Assembly: GCA_001799275.1 (NCBI GenBank)
Contig: MGTE01000045.1
Coordinates: forward strand, 66,003-115,138
Length of the DNA stretch: 49,136 bases
Direction: 5' to 3'
Source: Deltaproteobacteria bacterium RIFOXYD12_FULL_57_12
GTDB lineage: Bacteria; Desulfobacterota; Desulfobulbia; Desulfobulbales; BM004
Position 1 is the stretch's first letter, and every line of letters starts with the position of its first letter. Under the pieces are notes generated by a model. It had not been told where the DNA came from. It ran no database searches and saw only the letters and a program-made list of their open reading frames with translations. The translations under genes were made by a program, and so were the position numbers. Shown here one piece after another: positions 6,521-14,720 of the stretch.

Positions 6521-7951
6521 TCAGGAACGCCTGAAGACACCGCTTTTTGCCCAGAGCCAAAACATGCTCCGCAGCCCGTACAGGGCTGCTCGTAAATCAT
6601 TGCCAGTGCGAATCTTAAGAAGACGGCGCGCAAGAAAACGGGGCCGGGAATAAAATCGGCGGAAGGCAATCTGGCGCAACTCGGCAATCTGCTCCCTGGT
6701 CATCGAGTAGGGGACAAAGGCCGCACCCTGATAGGAGAAATCCTGCAAATTCGTTGACATCGTTCCGTACTTCTCTATGTTGTCGTAGAGTTCAGTGCCA
6801 GGAAATGGCGTGATGGCATGGAAGTTGGCAATATCCGGATCAAGCTCGCAGGCGAATTCGATGGACTGCAGGCCATCGGCAAAGGTCTGTCCCGGAATGC
6901 CGAAAAGAAACGGGGTATACACGGTGAGGCCGACCTCCTTGGCCGCCTTGACCGCCAGTCTGATCTGGGCCAGGGTGATCCCCTTGCGGATGGTGTTGAG
7001 ATCCTTTTGGACGCCGCTTTCCGCCCCAAAGAGCACGGCCCAGCAACCGGCATCCTTAAAGGCCTGCAGCAGCGGCTTATCCACCTGGTTGACGCAGGCA
7101 GAGGCAAACCAACTGAAATCCAGCCCCCTGGCCTTGATTTGTCGGGCGATCTCCATGGCCCGGTCGTAATCGGCGGCCAGGGTGTCGTCGATAAACTTGA
7201 TCTCTTTATAGCCCTGGCTGAGGATGAGTTCTATTTCCGCCATGACATTGGCCACGGACCGATAGCGGATTCCACTTTTCCGGCTTTTGTCGATCTGAAA
7301 GCAGTACAGGCAACGCCGATTGCAGCCGCGGGAGGTAATGAGCACGGCCACCGGCCGCCGTTTGTAAGTGGCCGGCGGCGGGATATAGTGATCGGCATCG
7401 CCCAGCAATTCGCGGGCCGGAGGCGGCAATGCATCAAGGTCGGTAATGAGCGGCCGGGTCGGATTTTTCCTGATTGCATCTTGGTCGCGATACACCACGC
7501 CAGCCACGCCGGCCAGGGATTGGCAACTGGCTAACCGCGCCACCATCTCCGGCACGGTCAATTCGCCTTCGCCGGTGACCGTGGCATCGATAGCCTCGCA
7601 GTCCTCAAGACATTTTTCCTGCATGGCAATGGGATACGGGCCGCCGACCGCGATAAAAAGATGGCCATGCCTGGTCTTCAAATCACGGGCGGTCTGTTTG
7701 GCCTTGGGCCAGCCAAAGGTGGTGGAATAGAGTCCGACAAACTCCGGCCGAAATTCTTCGACAGCCAGGAGAATTGCGGCCTGGCTCATAAAGGCACCAT
7801 TGAAAAATCGAACCTCGTGGCCGGCCTGAATCAAAGAGGAAGCTACATACAACGTCCCGAGCGGTTGCCAGTAATTGATCTGGGAGCCGGCGGTTTTTGA
7901 TGAAAAAATCTCATCCGGCACCCAGGCCGGAATGATAAGTGCACACTTCAT
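6521..7951 (-). CDS. B12-binding radical SAM protein
   Basis: A 476-residue protein of the cobalamin-dependent radical SAM class. The N-terminal half has the Rossmann-like B12-binding pattern (PLGTLYVASSLIQAGHEV, VGLYSTTFGW, AVGGPYP, VTGEGE). The SAM cluster motif is CNRRCLYC (Cys210, Cys214, Cys217), followed by FIDDTLAADYDRA and GAESGVQKDLNTIRKG typical of the Elp3/BchE-type barrel. Such enzymes perform radical methylations, ring closures or hopanoid and lipid modifications; the substrate cannot be named. The DxHxxG motif of the base-on B12 class is not evident, which is common here. It is monocistronic, divergent from the stress-protein block. Confidence 0.85.
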   Translation of the reverse strand: MKCALIIPAWVPDEIFSSKTAGSQINYWQPLGTLYVASSLIQAGHEVRFFNGAFMSQAAILLAVEEFRPEFVGLYSTTFGWPKAKQTARDLKTRHGHLFIAVGGPYPIAMQEKCLEDCEAIDATVTGEGELTVPEMVARLASCQSLAGVAGVVYRDQDAIRKNPTRPLITDLDALPPPARELLGDADHYIPPPATYKRRPVAVLITSRGCNRRCLYCFQIDKSRKSGIRYRSVANVMAEIELILSQGYKEIKFIDDTLAADYDRAMEIARQIKARGLDFSWFASACVNQVDKPLLQAFKDAGCWAVLFGAESGVQKDLNTIRKGITLAQIRLAVKAAKEVGLTVYTPFLFGIPGQTFADGLQSIEFACELDPDIANFHAITPFPGTELYDNIEKYGTMSTNLQDFSYQGAAFVPYSMTREQIAELRQIAFRRFYSRPRFLARRLLKIRTGNDLRAALYGLRSMFWLWAKSGVFRRS

Positions 7952-8016
7952 TTTTCGCTGATCCCGTTATTGAACGTTGCCTTGGCCCTGAAACAATCTC
8001 TCTCTAGAACAAAAAA

Positions 8017-8060
8017 ATACCAGAAAGACCAACAGAACATGCCTGTAGTCTTTCTGGTAT
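8017..8060 (-). terminator. Rho-independent terminator of the universal stress protein gene
   Basis: ATACCAGAAAGAC and GTCTTTCTGGTAT form a perfect 13-bp stem with an 18-base loop; on the minus strand it is followed by a run of seven T. Confidence 0.8.
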
Positions 8061-8142
8061 GTAAAACAACCGCGGATACTTGGCAAGCGACAACGCCGCT
8101 TGTCAGTAAAACAAACTCCATGCACCCTTGCCGGGGCCGATG

Positions 8143-8610
8143 TTATTTAACAATCAAGACCGGCCGATCGGCTGTATTGGCAACCTCGCGGCTGACGCTG
8201 CCCATGAACAATAGATTGGCGGCCCGTTGGCCTCTGGAGCCGATCAGGATCATGCTTACATCCTCAGCCTTGGCTACGGCCACAATCTGTTCGGCCGGAT
8301 GACCGGACTTAATCTCAGTTCTGACATTGAGACCCGGAACACCTGCCGCGAGTTGTCCTTTGTAATAATTCAAGACGTTCGCAGCCCGCCGGTCCAGTGC
8401 CTCTTTATATTCCGTGCCTTCAAGAACTTCTTTCAGGGTGCCAAGCTCGGCATCTCCCAGCATTTCGTCGATCAGGGATTTGCCTTCAAATTTTTCAACA
8501 TAAAGGAGAATTATCTCTTCCGGTGACATGCATTTGCATATCTGCATACACTTGGAAAAAATTTCTTTCGAACTCTTAGTATCATCTACAGCAATCAATA
8601 TCTTTTTCAT
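8143..8610 (-). CDS. Universal stress protein (UspA family)
   Basis: A 155-residue cytosolic protein with the UspA fold: KKILIAVDDTKSS at the N-terminus and the ATP-binding G-x2-G-x9-G-S signature in GSRGQRAANLLFMGSVSREV near the C-terminus, ending RPVLIVK. Members bind ATP or dimerise under stress or energy limitation. It lies 50 bases behind the GGYG-repeat membrane protein gene and ends in a strong terminator, so the two may form a transcript. An internal segment rich in Cys and Met (KCMQICKCMSPEE, about 20-32) is slightly unusual. Confidence 0.92.
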   Translation of the reverse strand: MKKILIAVDDTKSSKEIFSKCMQICKCMSPEEIILLYVEKFEGKSLIDEMLGDAELGTLKEVLEGTEYKEALDRRAANVLNYYKGQLAAGVPGLNVRTEIKSGHPAEQIVAVAKAEDVSMILIGSRGQRAANLLFMGSVSREVANTADRPVLIVK

Positions 8611-8660
8611 ATTTTCTTCGCTCCCCTGTCTATTTTAAAAAGACATGCGGATGACCTTTG

Positions 8661-8987
8661 CTACTTGGCACCATAACCGCCAGTGGCAGGAGCAACAGGA
8701 GCAGCGCTATAACCGCCAGTGGCCGGAGCAGCAGGAGCTGAGCCGTAACCGCCAGTGGCCGGAGCCGCGGGAGCTGTGCCGTAGCCACCACCAGCCGGAG
8801 CAGCAGGAGCTGAGCCGTAGCCACCACCGGCCGGAGCTTGCTGTCCGCCAGCGGCAGCCGGCGCCTTTGCTGGCGCGGCCACGCTGTGCCGGACCACGCT
8901 CACATCTGTCGGGGCAACGCTGTAGCCGATGATGAAGCCCAGGATCCCCACCAGGATGATGATAATAATCGAAACATGTGTCTTCAT
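8661..8987 (-). CDS. Membrane-anchored Gly/Ala/Pro repeat protein
   Basis: A 108-residue protein with one N-terminal transmembrane helix (about 5-27, SIIIIILVGILGFIIGYSVA) and a long exported low-complexity tail. The tail is about five tandem copies of a 12-13-residue unit of the form GGYGSAPAAPAT, visible at DNA level as roughly 36-base repeats between 8670 and 8840. SD sequence AGGGGAGGAAATAC precedes the ATG. The tail is probably unstructured and could span the periplasm or bind cell-wall material; no family is recognised. Tandem repeats may vary in number between strains. Confidence 0.7.
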   Translation of the reverse strand: MKTHVSIIIIILVGILGFIIGYSVAPTDVSVVRHSVAAPAKAPAAAGGQQAPAGGGYGSAPAAPAGGGYGTAPAAPATGGYGSAPAAPATGGYSAAPVAPATGGYGAK

Positions 8988-9060
8988 GTATTTCCTCCCC
9001 TCCTCAGGAAACTTTTTAATGACTTCTCTCTGCCAACTGACTGCCTTATCATAAAAACCT

Positions 9061-9100
9061 GCGAAGAAGGCGTCGGAGAGCTCTCCGACGCCTTCTTCGC
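9061..9100 (-). terminator. Terminator of the tusA-yedE operon
   Basis: A perfect 40-base palindrome (arm GCGAAGAAGGCGTCGGAGAG) directly after the tusA-like gene; the minus strand continues AGGTTTTTAT, giving a T-tract. Confidence 0.8.
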
Positions 9101-9112
9101 TCCGTTAACAAA

Positions 9113-9367
9113 TCAACCTTTCTCGATTTTAAGGTAAATCTTGCCGCCTTCGGTCTTCGATTCAATGATATCATTGCCAGCCGCTTCACACATCTGCACA
9201 ATGGTTTCCTTGGAAGAGGGGTTGTCAAAAACAAGATTCAGGATGGCGCCTTCAGCGATTTTTTCCAGAGACTTTTTGGCATACAGCTGGGGATGCGGGC
9301 AAACAAAGCCGCAGACATCCAGATTATATTCAGTGTCGCTTACTTTCTCAAATTTCATCTCAGCCAT
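9113..9367 (-). CDS. TusA-like sulfur carrier paired with YedE
   Basis: An 84-residue TusA-family protein. The active-site motif is CGFVCPHPQLYAKKSLE, with Cys23 in the CPxP context plus an extra Cys19. The ATG at 9367 is preceded by GGAGG at a normal distance (the frame extends five codons further to a TTG but lacks a ribosome site there). It lies 36 bases downstream of the YedE-like transporter gene. TusA-YedE pairs are thought to take up and hand over thiosulfate or sulfane sulfur; yedE/tusA/dsrE-type genes have also been linked with sulfur disproportionation in Desulfobacterota. The perfect hairpin at 9061-9100 ends the operon. Confidence 0.87.
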   Translation of the reverse strand: MAEMKFEKVSDTEYNLDVCGFVCPHPQLYAKKSLEKIAEGAILNLVFDNPSSKETIVQMCEAAGNDIIESKTEGGKIYLKIEKG

Positions 9368-9403
9368 GGTTTTTACCTCCAACTTATTATTTTTATTAAT
9401 TAA

Positions 9404-10852
9404 CTAGAAGTCCGCCATCTGTTGCCGCATTCTTCTTTCCGTGAACCAGTTCAAAAAGGTTCCCCCGATAAAGCCCCCCCCAATCATGCCGACACCGTAT
9501 CCCCAGCCGTTGGGATCTCCACCGGCCGCCCTGATGAAAAACCCGCCGATGTTGCAGCCAAGGGAAGGCCGGGAACCGAAACCCATGAGGATACCACCGG
9601 ACACGCCCCAAATGATCAGTTCTGTCGAAGGCAGCTTGAATTTAAATTCATTGCTCAACCGGGCCATGACCATGGCGCCGAAAATAATGCCCAGGGACAT
9701 CCAGAGAGCCGGATTGCGGATGGGCTCGGGCAAACCGTTTACAAACCCGAAAAAGATGTTGTCATGCATGTTCCAACCGAACTTCTCGAGAATCCAGGCG
9801 CCCAACTGGCCTTCCTGGCTGGTGATGTACCAGTAGCCCGGATCAAAGACCTCGCCTTTCAGAGAGACATCGGAAAAATGGCCCATTCTCTTCAGCAGGG
9901 CGCCAAAATTGGTAACCCCGAATTTTTTCTGGATGCCGGCCATGGTCAGAATATGAAGGCCAGCGGTGATACCCACCAGGATGCCCATCCAGCTGGTTCG
10001 CTTGGAAGAGGTGATCATGGCCCAGATACCGGCCATTTCATCGCTAAAGCCGGTAACCGGCTCCTTGCCCGCCTTCTTCATCTCCTTCTTTCTCTTCTTC
10101 ATGAAATTCTTGCGGGGATAGAAGAAATAGATGAGGGTCAATATGATAAGGGCGGGCAGCATCGCGTTAATGAACGCATTGCCCACAAAAAAATGGATCG
10201 CGGTTGGATGGCCGCCGGAAATAAGCTTGGCAATGGTAAACGAGGGCTGGTGCCAGATATAACCTGCCAGATAATAATCAAACCAGGAATTGACCGGAAG
10301 GTTGATGCCAGCCTGCAGCATGCCGGCCTGAGTCTGCATGGCCTTGTCAACCCAGGCCTGGGGCATAAGATTGTTGAACACACCGCCCGTATCCACAAAG
10401 ATCGCCTGACCAAGGCATAGGCCGAAAATTACCGCCAGCAGTGAGGTCATGTTGCCCTCGCCCACCTTGTACAGGGAGCCGGAGGCACAGCCGCCAGCCA
10501 GACACATGCCCACTCCGAACACCGCGCCTGAAATCAGCATGTGAATGCCAAAGGGCGCGGCATGAAAGGTACTCATGTTAACGGACTCAAGTGTTGCCTG
10601 GATAAAGCTGAAAAAGATGAGCGCCACCATGATGCCGACCGCCATGCGCGGCACCCCTGCGGCAATTAAATCACGCGATGCTGAGGCAAAACAGAACCTT
10701 CCGTACTGCAGCATCATACCGTAGGCGAACCCGAACCAGATGTAGATCACCATATACATGTAATAAACATCGGTTGCCCAATACAGGAGACTGATTAGAA
10801 TCATCGCTCCGGTAATCAGGTACGCCCACATGGCATTCCTTTTTTCTTCCAT
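9404..10852 (-). CDS. YeeE/YedE-family sulfur compound transporter
   Basis: A 482-residue polytopic membrane protein with around ten hydrophobic helices. The conserved cysteine-bearing motifs of the family are present: QYGRFCFASASRD near the N-terminus, GMCLAGGCASGSLYKVGEG in the first half, and SRPSLGCNIGGFF in the second half, the two-half layout seen in thiosulfate channels (TsuA-like). A charged cytoplasmic loop (FMKKRKKEMKKAGKE) lies mid-protein. The start at 10852 is chosen because GGGGAGG lies just before it. It is co-transcribed with the TusA-like gene downstream, which would receive imported sulfur. Length exceeds the roughly 350-residue TsuA forms, matching the longer YedE-related type. 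Confidence 0.9.
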   Translation of the reverse strand: MEEKRNAMWAYLITGAMILISLLYWATDVYYMYMVIYIWFGFAYGMMLQYGRFCFASASRDLIAAGVPRMAVGIMVALIFFSFIQATLESVNMSTFHAAPFGIHMLISGAVFGVGMCLAGGCASGSLYKVGEGNMTSLLAVIFGLCLGQAIFVDTGGVFNNLMPQAWVDKAMQTQAGMLQAGINLPVNSWFDYYLAGYIWHQPSFTIAKLISGGHPTAIHFFVGNAFINAMLPALIILTLIYFFYPRKNFMKKRKKEMKKAGKEPVTGFSDEMAGIWAMITSSKRTSWMGILVGITAGLHILTMAGIQKKFGVTNFGALLKRMGHFSDVSLKGEVFDPGYWYITSQEGQLGAWILEKFGWNMHDNIFFGFVNGLPEPIRNPALWMSLGIIFGAMVMARLSNEFKFKLPSTELIIWGVSGGILMGFGSRPSLGCNIGGFFIRAAGGDPNGWGYGVGMIGGGFIGGTFLNWFTERRMRQQMADF

Positions 10853-11040
10853 GTTTAGGTTTCCTCCCCTCATATTGTTTCAAATACTATCGAAATTCTT
10901 TCTCCACACTGCCCACCCCGTTCGTTTTCTGCTTTTGCCTCCCCCTCTAGTTTTATCTACTGAACATCTGCCGCCGCCTCAATTCTGCTCTGCCGAACAG
11001 CCCCGAACACTCCCTCATTCTCTTTTCGAAACGTTTCTTG

Positions 11041-11069
11041 TGATTAATTTGTCCAATTGTAATTGTCAA
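11041..11069 (-). promoter_or_regulatory. Sigma-70-type promoter of yedE-tusA
   Basis: On the minus strand TTGACA (11069-11064) and TAATCA (11046-11041) are separated by 17 bases. The leader to the yedE start would be about 180 bases and begins near a GAAACGTTTC palindrome (11029-11038). The rest of the 10874-11203 gap shows nothing else. Confidence 0.6.
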
Positions 11070-11203
11070 GCAAAAAGGCTGACACGCTGTGGCACCGGTC
11101 CGTTGCGCTATGATCAAAAATTTCGGCGGGATAGCTGCCAATCAACTTTGTAGTTATGCTAATTCGACATGCTACGATGTGGCACCTTTGCTGATGATTT
11201 CAG

Positions 11204-12877
11204 CTAGTTGTGATATACAGCAACAAAGGTTTGGTGCAGGAAGACGCCGGTGGACTTCTGGAAACGGTCGATCCGGGAAAAATCTTTTATCTTCTCCAGG
11301 GCAGCAGGGGGAAGCAGCAGCTCCGGGCTGTCGCTCACCACGACCAGTGCCCCGGGTTTCACGTTATTTCCGTTTTCATAGAATTTCGGTGATTGAAATT
11401 CCCAGGTAAACCGCAAGGGGGAGGTAGCGTGGTTGTCAAGTTCGCGACGGGAAACAGGCAGATCCTGATAAACTATCTTCTTGTCGGTGTGCAGATCAAG
11501 GAGGGGAACCGTAATCTTCGGATGGACCGCCACCTCTTTCGTGATCGGCGTCAAGACCTCCACGCCATCCACCGCCAAAGTATCAATAAACTGACCGGCA
11601 TCCTTCAGGTTCATCTCCCCCATTGAAAGCAGGAATGGACGATACGCCATAAGGGCAACGACCAGGGACGTATTGATCGCGGCAAAAACAACGAACATCC
11701 TGATGCGCCGGTCGCTAATCCGGCAGACACCATAGGCGGCCATCAAGGCAACCATGGGAAAAATCGGGATAAGATATCGGCACCGTTTAATTTGCATAAC
11801 CAGAACCAACAGCACCACCCAGGCGATACCAACATATTTGATATCCCTTTTTTTGAGGGCGACCCCGAGGGAAGCAAGGGCCGCCAGAGAAACCACCGGG
11901 TGAATCTGAAAGAAAAATGTCGATATAAAACTCTCGCCCCAGCGTTCCAGGCCAGGCTTCTGATACTCGGCCAGGAATTTAATCTGCTGTACAACCACCT
12001 CCTGTTGCGAGATAAAAAACATCATGAGAGGAAGAAGACAACAGAGAACAAGGGCGGCAACCCTTTTAAGAGAAGCCTGCGGCGATCTTGCCAGATAGAT
12101 AAGAAAAATCACGGCCAGCACGGAAAGAAAGGGCCAGCTCGAATACTTGGCAAGAATCGCAAGGCACAGCAAAACAGCGGCCAGAATTATTCGGCCATTA
12201 CCGCCACACTGCATTGCGCGGGTAAAGGCCCAGACAGCAGCCAGAAAAAAAAACATCGTCGGCACGTCAACAAGCATGAGCGGTACCTGGGTGTAAAGAT
12301 AAGGAAAAGCCAACAGCAGCAGGCCGGCACAGTAACCAACCTCCTCATCCCAAAGTGTTTTGCCAAGCTGGTAAACAAGCACAACCGACAACGAAAAAAG
12401 AATCGTATTGAAAAACTGGATGAATATCCGTGTCTCACCAAAATATTTAAAAATCAACCCATAACAGAAGGACAACAGGGGAAGATCGGTCCAGGCAAAA
12501 ATGTTCTTCCCCCATTCTCTGAAAAAATATTGGATTCCGAACAATTCAAGATGTTTTGCCTGGCTGAAATAGCGCGCCGCATCCACGATAACCTCGGGTT
12601 CAGACCAAAACAAAGCTCCAAGACAGAACGACAGCAGAAAAAGAAAGAGAACCCTAAACCTGGAAAAAGAAAGCAGCGAGAGAGGGAGCGCCACTACAAC
12701 GCCCAGAAGTGAGAATACAAATAAACCAATCACACCCTTGGTGGCGAAAACCCACTGCCAACTGGTTAGCCGGTTATCATCAAGCGATCTGGCAATATAA
12801 AGAACAAGCGGCACACACAGGAACAAAAACCCGATCAGTAGTCGCCATTCGTTTTTCGTCAAAGAAATACGGAACAC
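11204..12877 (-). CDS. Membrane glycosyltransferase, GT39/ArnT-like (PMT family) fold
   Basis: A roughly 557-residue integral membrane protein with about a dozen hydrophobic helices followed by a soluble C-terminal domain (from about residue 430). The first periplasmic loop contains EPEVIVDAARYFSQAKHLE, fitting the acidic catalytic site of GT-C enzymes, and LVDVPTMFFFLAAVWAF is the family's conserved DxP helix. Such enzymes move sugars from polyprenyl phosphate carriers to lipid A, proteins or glycans on the periplasmic side. GTG 12877 is preferred to TTG 12901 because GAAGGA precedes it. It is monocistronic, with an AT-rich gap to the divergent cytochrome gene. Confidence 0.8.
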   Translation of the reverse strand: MFRISLTKNEWRLLIGFLFLCVPLVLYIARSLDDNRLTSWQWVFATKGVIGLFVFSLLGVVVALPLSLLSFSRFRVLFLFLLSFCLGALFWSEPEVIVDAARYFSQAKHLELFGIQYFFREWGKNIFAWTDLPLLSFCYGLIFKYFGETRIFIQFFNTILFSLSVVLVYQLGKTLWDEEVGYCAGLLLLAFPYLYTQVPLMLVDVPTMFFFLAAVWAFTRAMQCGGNGRIILAAVLLCLAILAKYSSWPFLSVLAVIFLIYLARSPQASLKRVAALVLCCLLPLMMFFISQQEVVVQQIKFLAEYQKPGLERWGESFISTFFFQIHPVVSLAALASLGVALKKRDIKYVGIAWVVLLVLVMQIKRCRYLIPIFPMVALMAAYGVCRISDRRIRMFVVFAAINTSLVVALMAYRPFLLSMGEMNLKDAGQFIDTLAVDGVEVLTPITKEVAVHPKITVPLLDLHTDKKIVYQDLPVSRRELDNHATSPLRFTWEFQSPKFYENGNNVKPGALVVVSDSPELLLPPAALEKIKDFSRIDRFQKSTGVFLHQTFVAVYHN

Positions 12878-13148
12878 AATGTTGCTTCCTTCGCCTTTCA
12901 ATTAAAGCGGATTTACACAATAAACATGTCAGGTGTGGCGGTTTCCTTCAATCATACCATCATGATTAAGAAAACGACAGTAAGTAGCCAGTACGCGATC
13001 GCGCTGGTTTCACAAATCTGCGTTTTGCTTAAACCGGGCTTGATTCAGACCAATCAAATAGTGCCGCAATATTTCTCTGACCAGACATGCGGCTTTGCCA
13101 ACAGGAACTGTTTTTCCTTGACCAAGAAACACGCTGTGGCTTTTTTTC

Positions 13149-13177
13149 TTGACCAATATACCACACCGTGGTATTAA
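13149..13177 (+). promoter_or_regulatory. Cytochrome gene promoter with palindromic operator in the spacer
   Basis: TTGACC (13149-13154) and TATTAA (13172-13177) are 17 bases apart. The perfect palindrome ATACCACACCGTGGTAT (13158-13174) sits between them and overlaps the -10 box, the place where repressors or MerR-like activators bind. The half-sites match those at 2234-2250. The resulting leader would be about 280 bases. Confidence 0.5.
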
Positions 13178-13196
13178 AAATCGCATGTGTGGCAAT

Positions 13197-13254
13197 TTGT
13201 CGCAGGGAAAACCAGCCCAAGAAAGTTGTCGCGGGAAAAACCAGCTCAACAAAG
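13197..13254 (+). repeat. Two tandem 29-bp repeats in the cytochrome leader
   Basis: 13197-13225 and 13226-13254 both begin TTGTCGC and share GGGAAAA, ACCAGC and CAA blocks, differing at a few positions. They lie about 20 bases past the predicted -10 box and may be protein-binding or RNA elements. Confidence 0.6.
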
Positions 13255-13338
13255 GTCAAACCGGATGATATTCGTGCCTTCTTGATACTGAATCGTCTGA
13301 TTCTCCAATTTTGGTAATGCGTTCGTGAACGCGGAATT

Positions 13339-13362
13339 CCTGCCGATGAATTCATCGGCAGG
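13339..13362. promoter_or_regulatory. 24-bp perfect palindrome in the cytochrome leader
   Basis: CCTGCCGATGAA is followed directly by its reverse complement. A second palindrome, GCGTTCGTGAACGC, is just upstream (13319-13332). A strong Shine-Dalgarno-like AAGGAGGT at 13386-13393 has no start codon near it. The actual ribosome site of the cytochrome gene is the G-run at 13457-13461. Confidence 0.45.
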
Positions 13363-13465
13363 GGGATGAGTGAAAAATTCAAGCTAAGGAGGTAACAGTC
13401 CGAATACCAACTGCCATTTTCTGAATAATTTTTTATCAAAAAAAAATTTCCTAACGGGGGGAAAC

Positions 13466-14605
13466 ATGAAGAAATTTGTATCAACTGTTGTGGCAATGTC
13501 TGTTGTGGTCGGTGGCTATCTGGCTTATTCCGCTCTTACTTCCAAATCTCCGGTTGCCGAGGCCTTGGCTGCCGCGAAGACATACTCCGCTACCATGTAT
13601 GTTGCCGGCATGGGTGGGCATTTCGCAAAGGCCGATGTTACCATCGACCCGAACAACACAGAAAATCCCATCAAGGTAGACAAACTTGATATGGTTGATA
13701 TCGGTGGCGCCACCCACCCGACCCATGATGCCAGAATCGATGCCAAAGACAAAAACACCATGTACTGGTCCACCTACAAGCTTGACACCTGGAAAGACAA
13801 GGACGCCAAGGGTGGTAATCTGCATGTCGGCAAAACCGATTTGAAAACAGGTAATGTAGTTAAGGATACGGCATTCCCTGCTCCTGAGCGGGCAAAATGG
13901 ACCGGCGCCAACTACTGTGCATCGGGTCAGTCTGAAAAATACTTTATGCCGGTTTCCATGGCCGACGAAGGCTACATCGATGTTTTTGATAAGGCCACAA
14001 TGGAACTGAAACATCGGGTCTTCTTCGATGACCTCGGCATCAAGGCGGGTGAGACCACGTTTGCTCACGGCATCAACACGCCGGACATGAAAAAGTTTCT
14101 CCTGACCGTGAACCTGTCGCCGGACGGCCACACCAAATTTAATGGTAACACCAAGCTGATCATGCTTGACATGGCAGCATTGGAACAGGGCAAGATGGTT
14201 AAACTGGCCGAGGGTGTTATCACCGGCAAACCGAAAGACGCCTCCGGCGGCACCATCACCTTCCGTCAGTTCTTCACTGCCGACGGCAAGACACTGTTCC
14301 AGTCCGGAGCCGACCGCGGCTATGTCATTGATGCCGCCACCCTGAAAGTCCTGGATGAAGTAACCCCGCTGCCGGGCGAAAACCATGACTTCATGCCCAC
14401 CCCGGATGGCAAATATGCCGTACTTACCCTGCGTGAAAAAGCCAAAGATTTTGAAGGCAAGGATTCAACGGACGGCACCCTGCTGCTCTACGATGTCGCA
14501 GCGAAAAAGACCATAGGCAAATCCGCCTCGGTCTGCTTCGCGTGCCACAAGGAACAGAAGGTAGGCACGGCAGTTCTTTGCGGCTTGGATGCCAACTGGA
14601 AATAG
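13466..14605 (+). CDS. Exported monoheme c-type cytochrome with propeller-like domain
   Basis: A 379-residue protein with an N-terminal signal segment (KKFVSTVVAMSVVVGGYLAYSA). One heme c attachment motif, CFACH (357-361), lies at the extreme C-terminus. Between them, repeated units of the type DGKTLFQSGADRGYVIDAATLKV and DGKYAVLTLREK resemble YVTN/NHL-type beta-propeller blades (roughly 40-350). It probably resides in the periplasm and takes part in electron transfer. The gene ends at a strong terminator, so the ABC pair behind it is likely separately expressed or reached by readthrough. I do not recognise a named family; a propeller with a C-terminal monoheme is unusual. A shared palindrome suggests co-regulation with the sulfur-relay operon. 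Confidence 0.75.
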   Translation: MKKFVSTVVAMSVVVGGYLAYSALTSKSPVAEALAAAKTYSATMYVAGMGGHFAKADVTIDPNNTENPIKVDKLDMVDIGGATHPTHDARIDAKDKNTMYWSTYKLDTWKDKDAKGGNLHVGKTDLKTGNVVKDTAFPAPERAKWTGANYCASGQSEKYFMPVSMADEGYIDVFDKATMELKHRVFFDDLGIKAGETTFAHGINTPDMKKFLLTVNLSPDGHTKFNGNTKLIMLDMAALEQGKMVKLAEGVITGKPKDASGGTITFRQFFTADGKTLFQSGADRGYVIDAATLKVLDEVTPLPGENHDFMPTPDGKYAVLTLREKAKDFEGKDSTDGTLLLYDVAAKKTIGKSASVCFACHKEQKVGTAVLCGLDANWK

Positions 14606-14641
14606 CCAACCGACAGAACAGCTATAAACATAACTATTGAA

Positions 14642-14694
14642 AACAAGGGGGGCGCCGGGTTACACAGTATCCGGCACCCCCTTGTTTTGTTTTT
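14642..14694 (+). terminator. Rho-independent terminator after the cytochrome gene
   Basis: AACAAGGGGGGCGCCGG pairs with CCGGCACCCCCTTGTT around a 12-base loop, followed by a T-rich tail (TTGTTTTT). Confidence 0.88.
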
Positions 14695-14720
14695 AATAAC
14701 CTTTCAACCAGATAACCAAC

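Noticed and set aside
9422-10420. A 332-codon open frame opposite yedE
   Set aside because: It lies antisense to a well-conserved transporter with membrane helices and cysteine motifs; its translation is His/Gly/Asp-rich shadow sequence.
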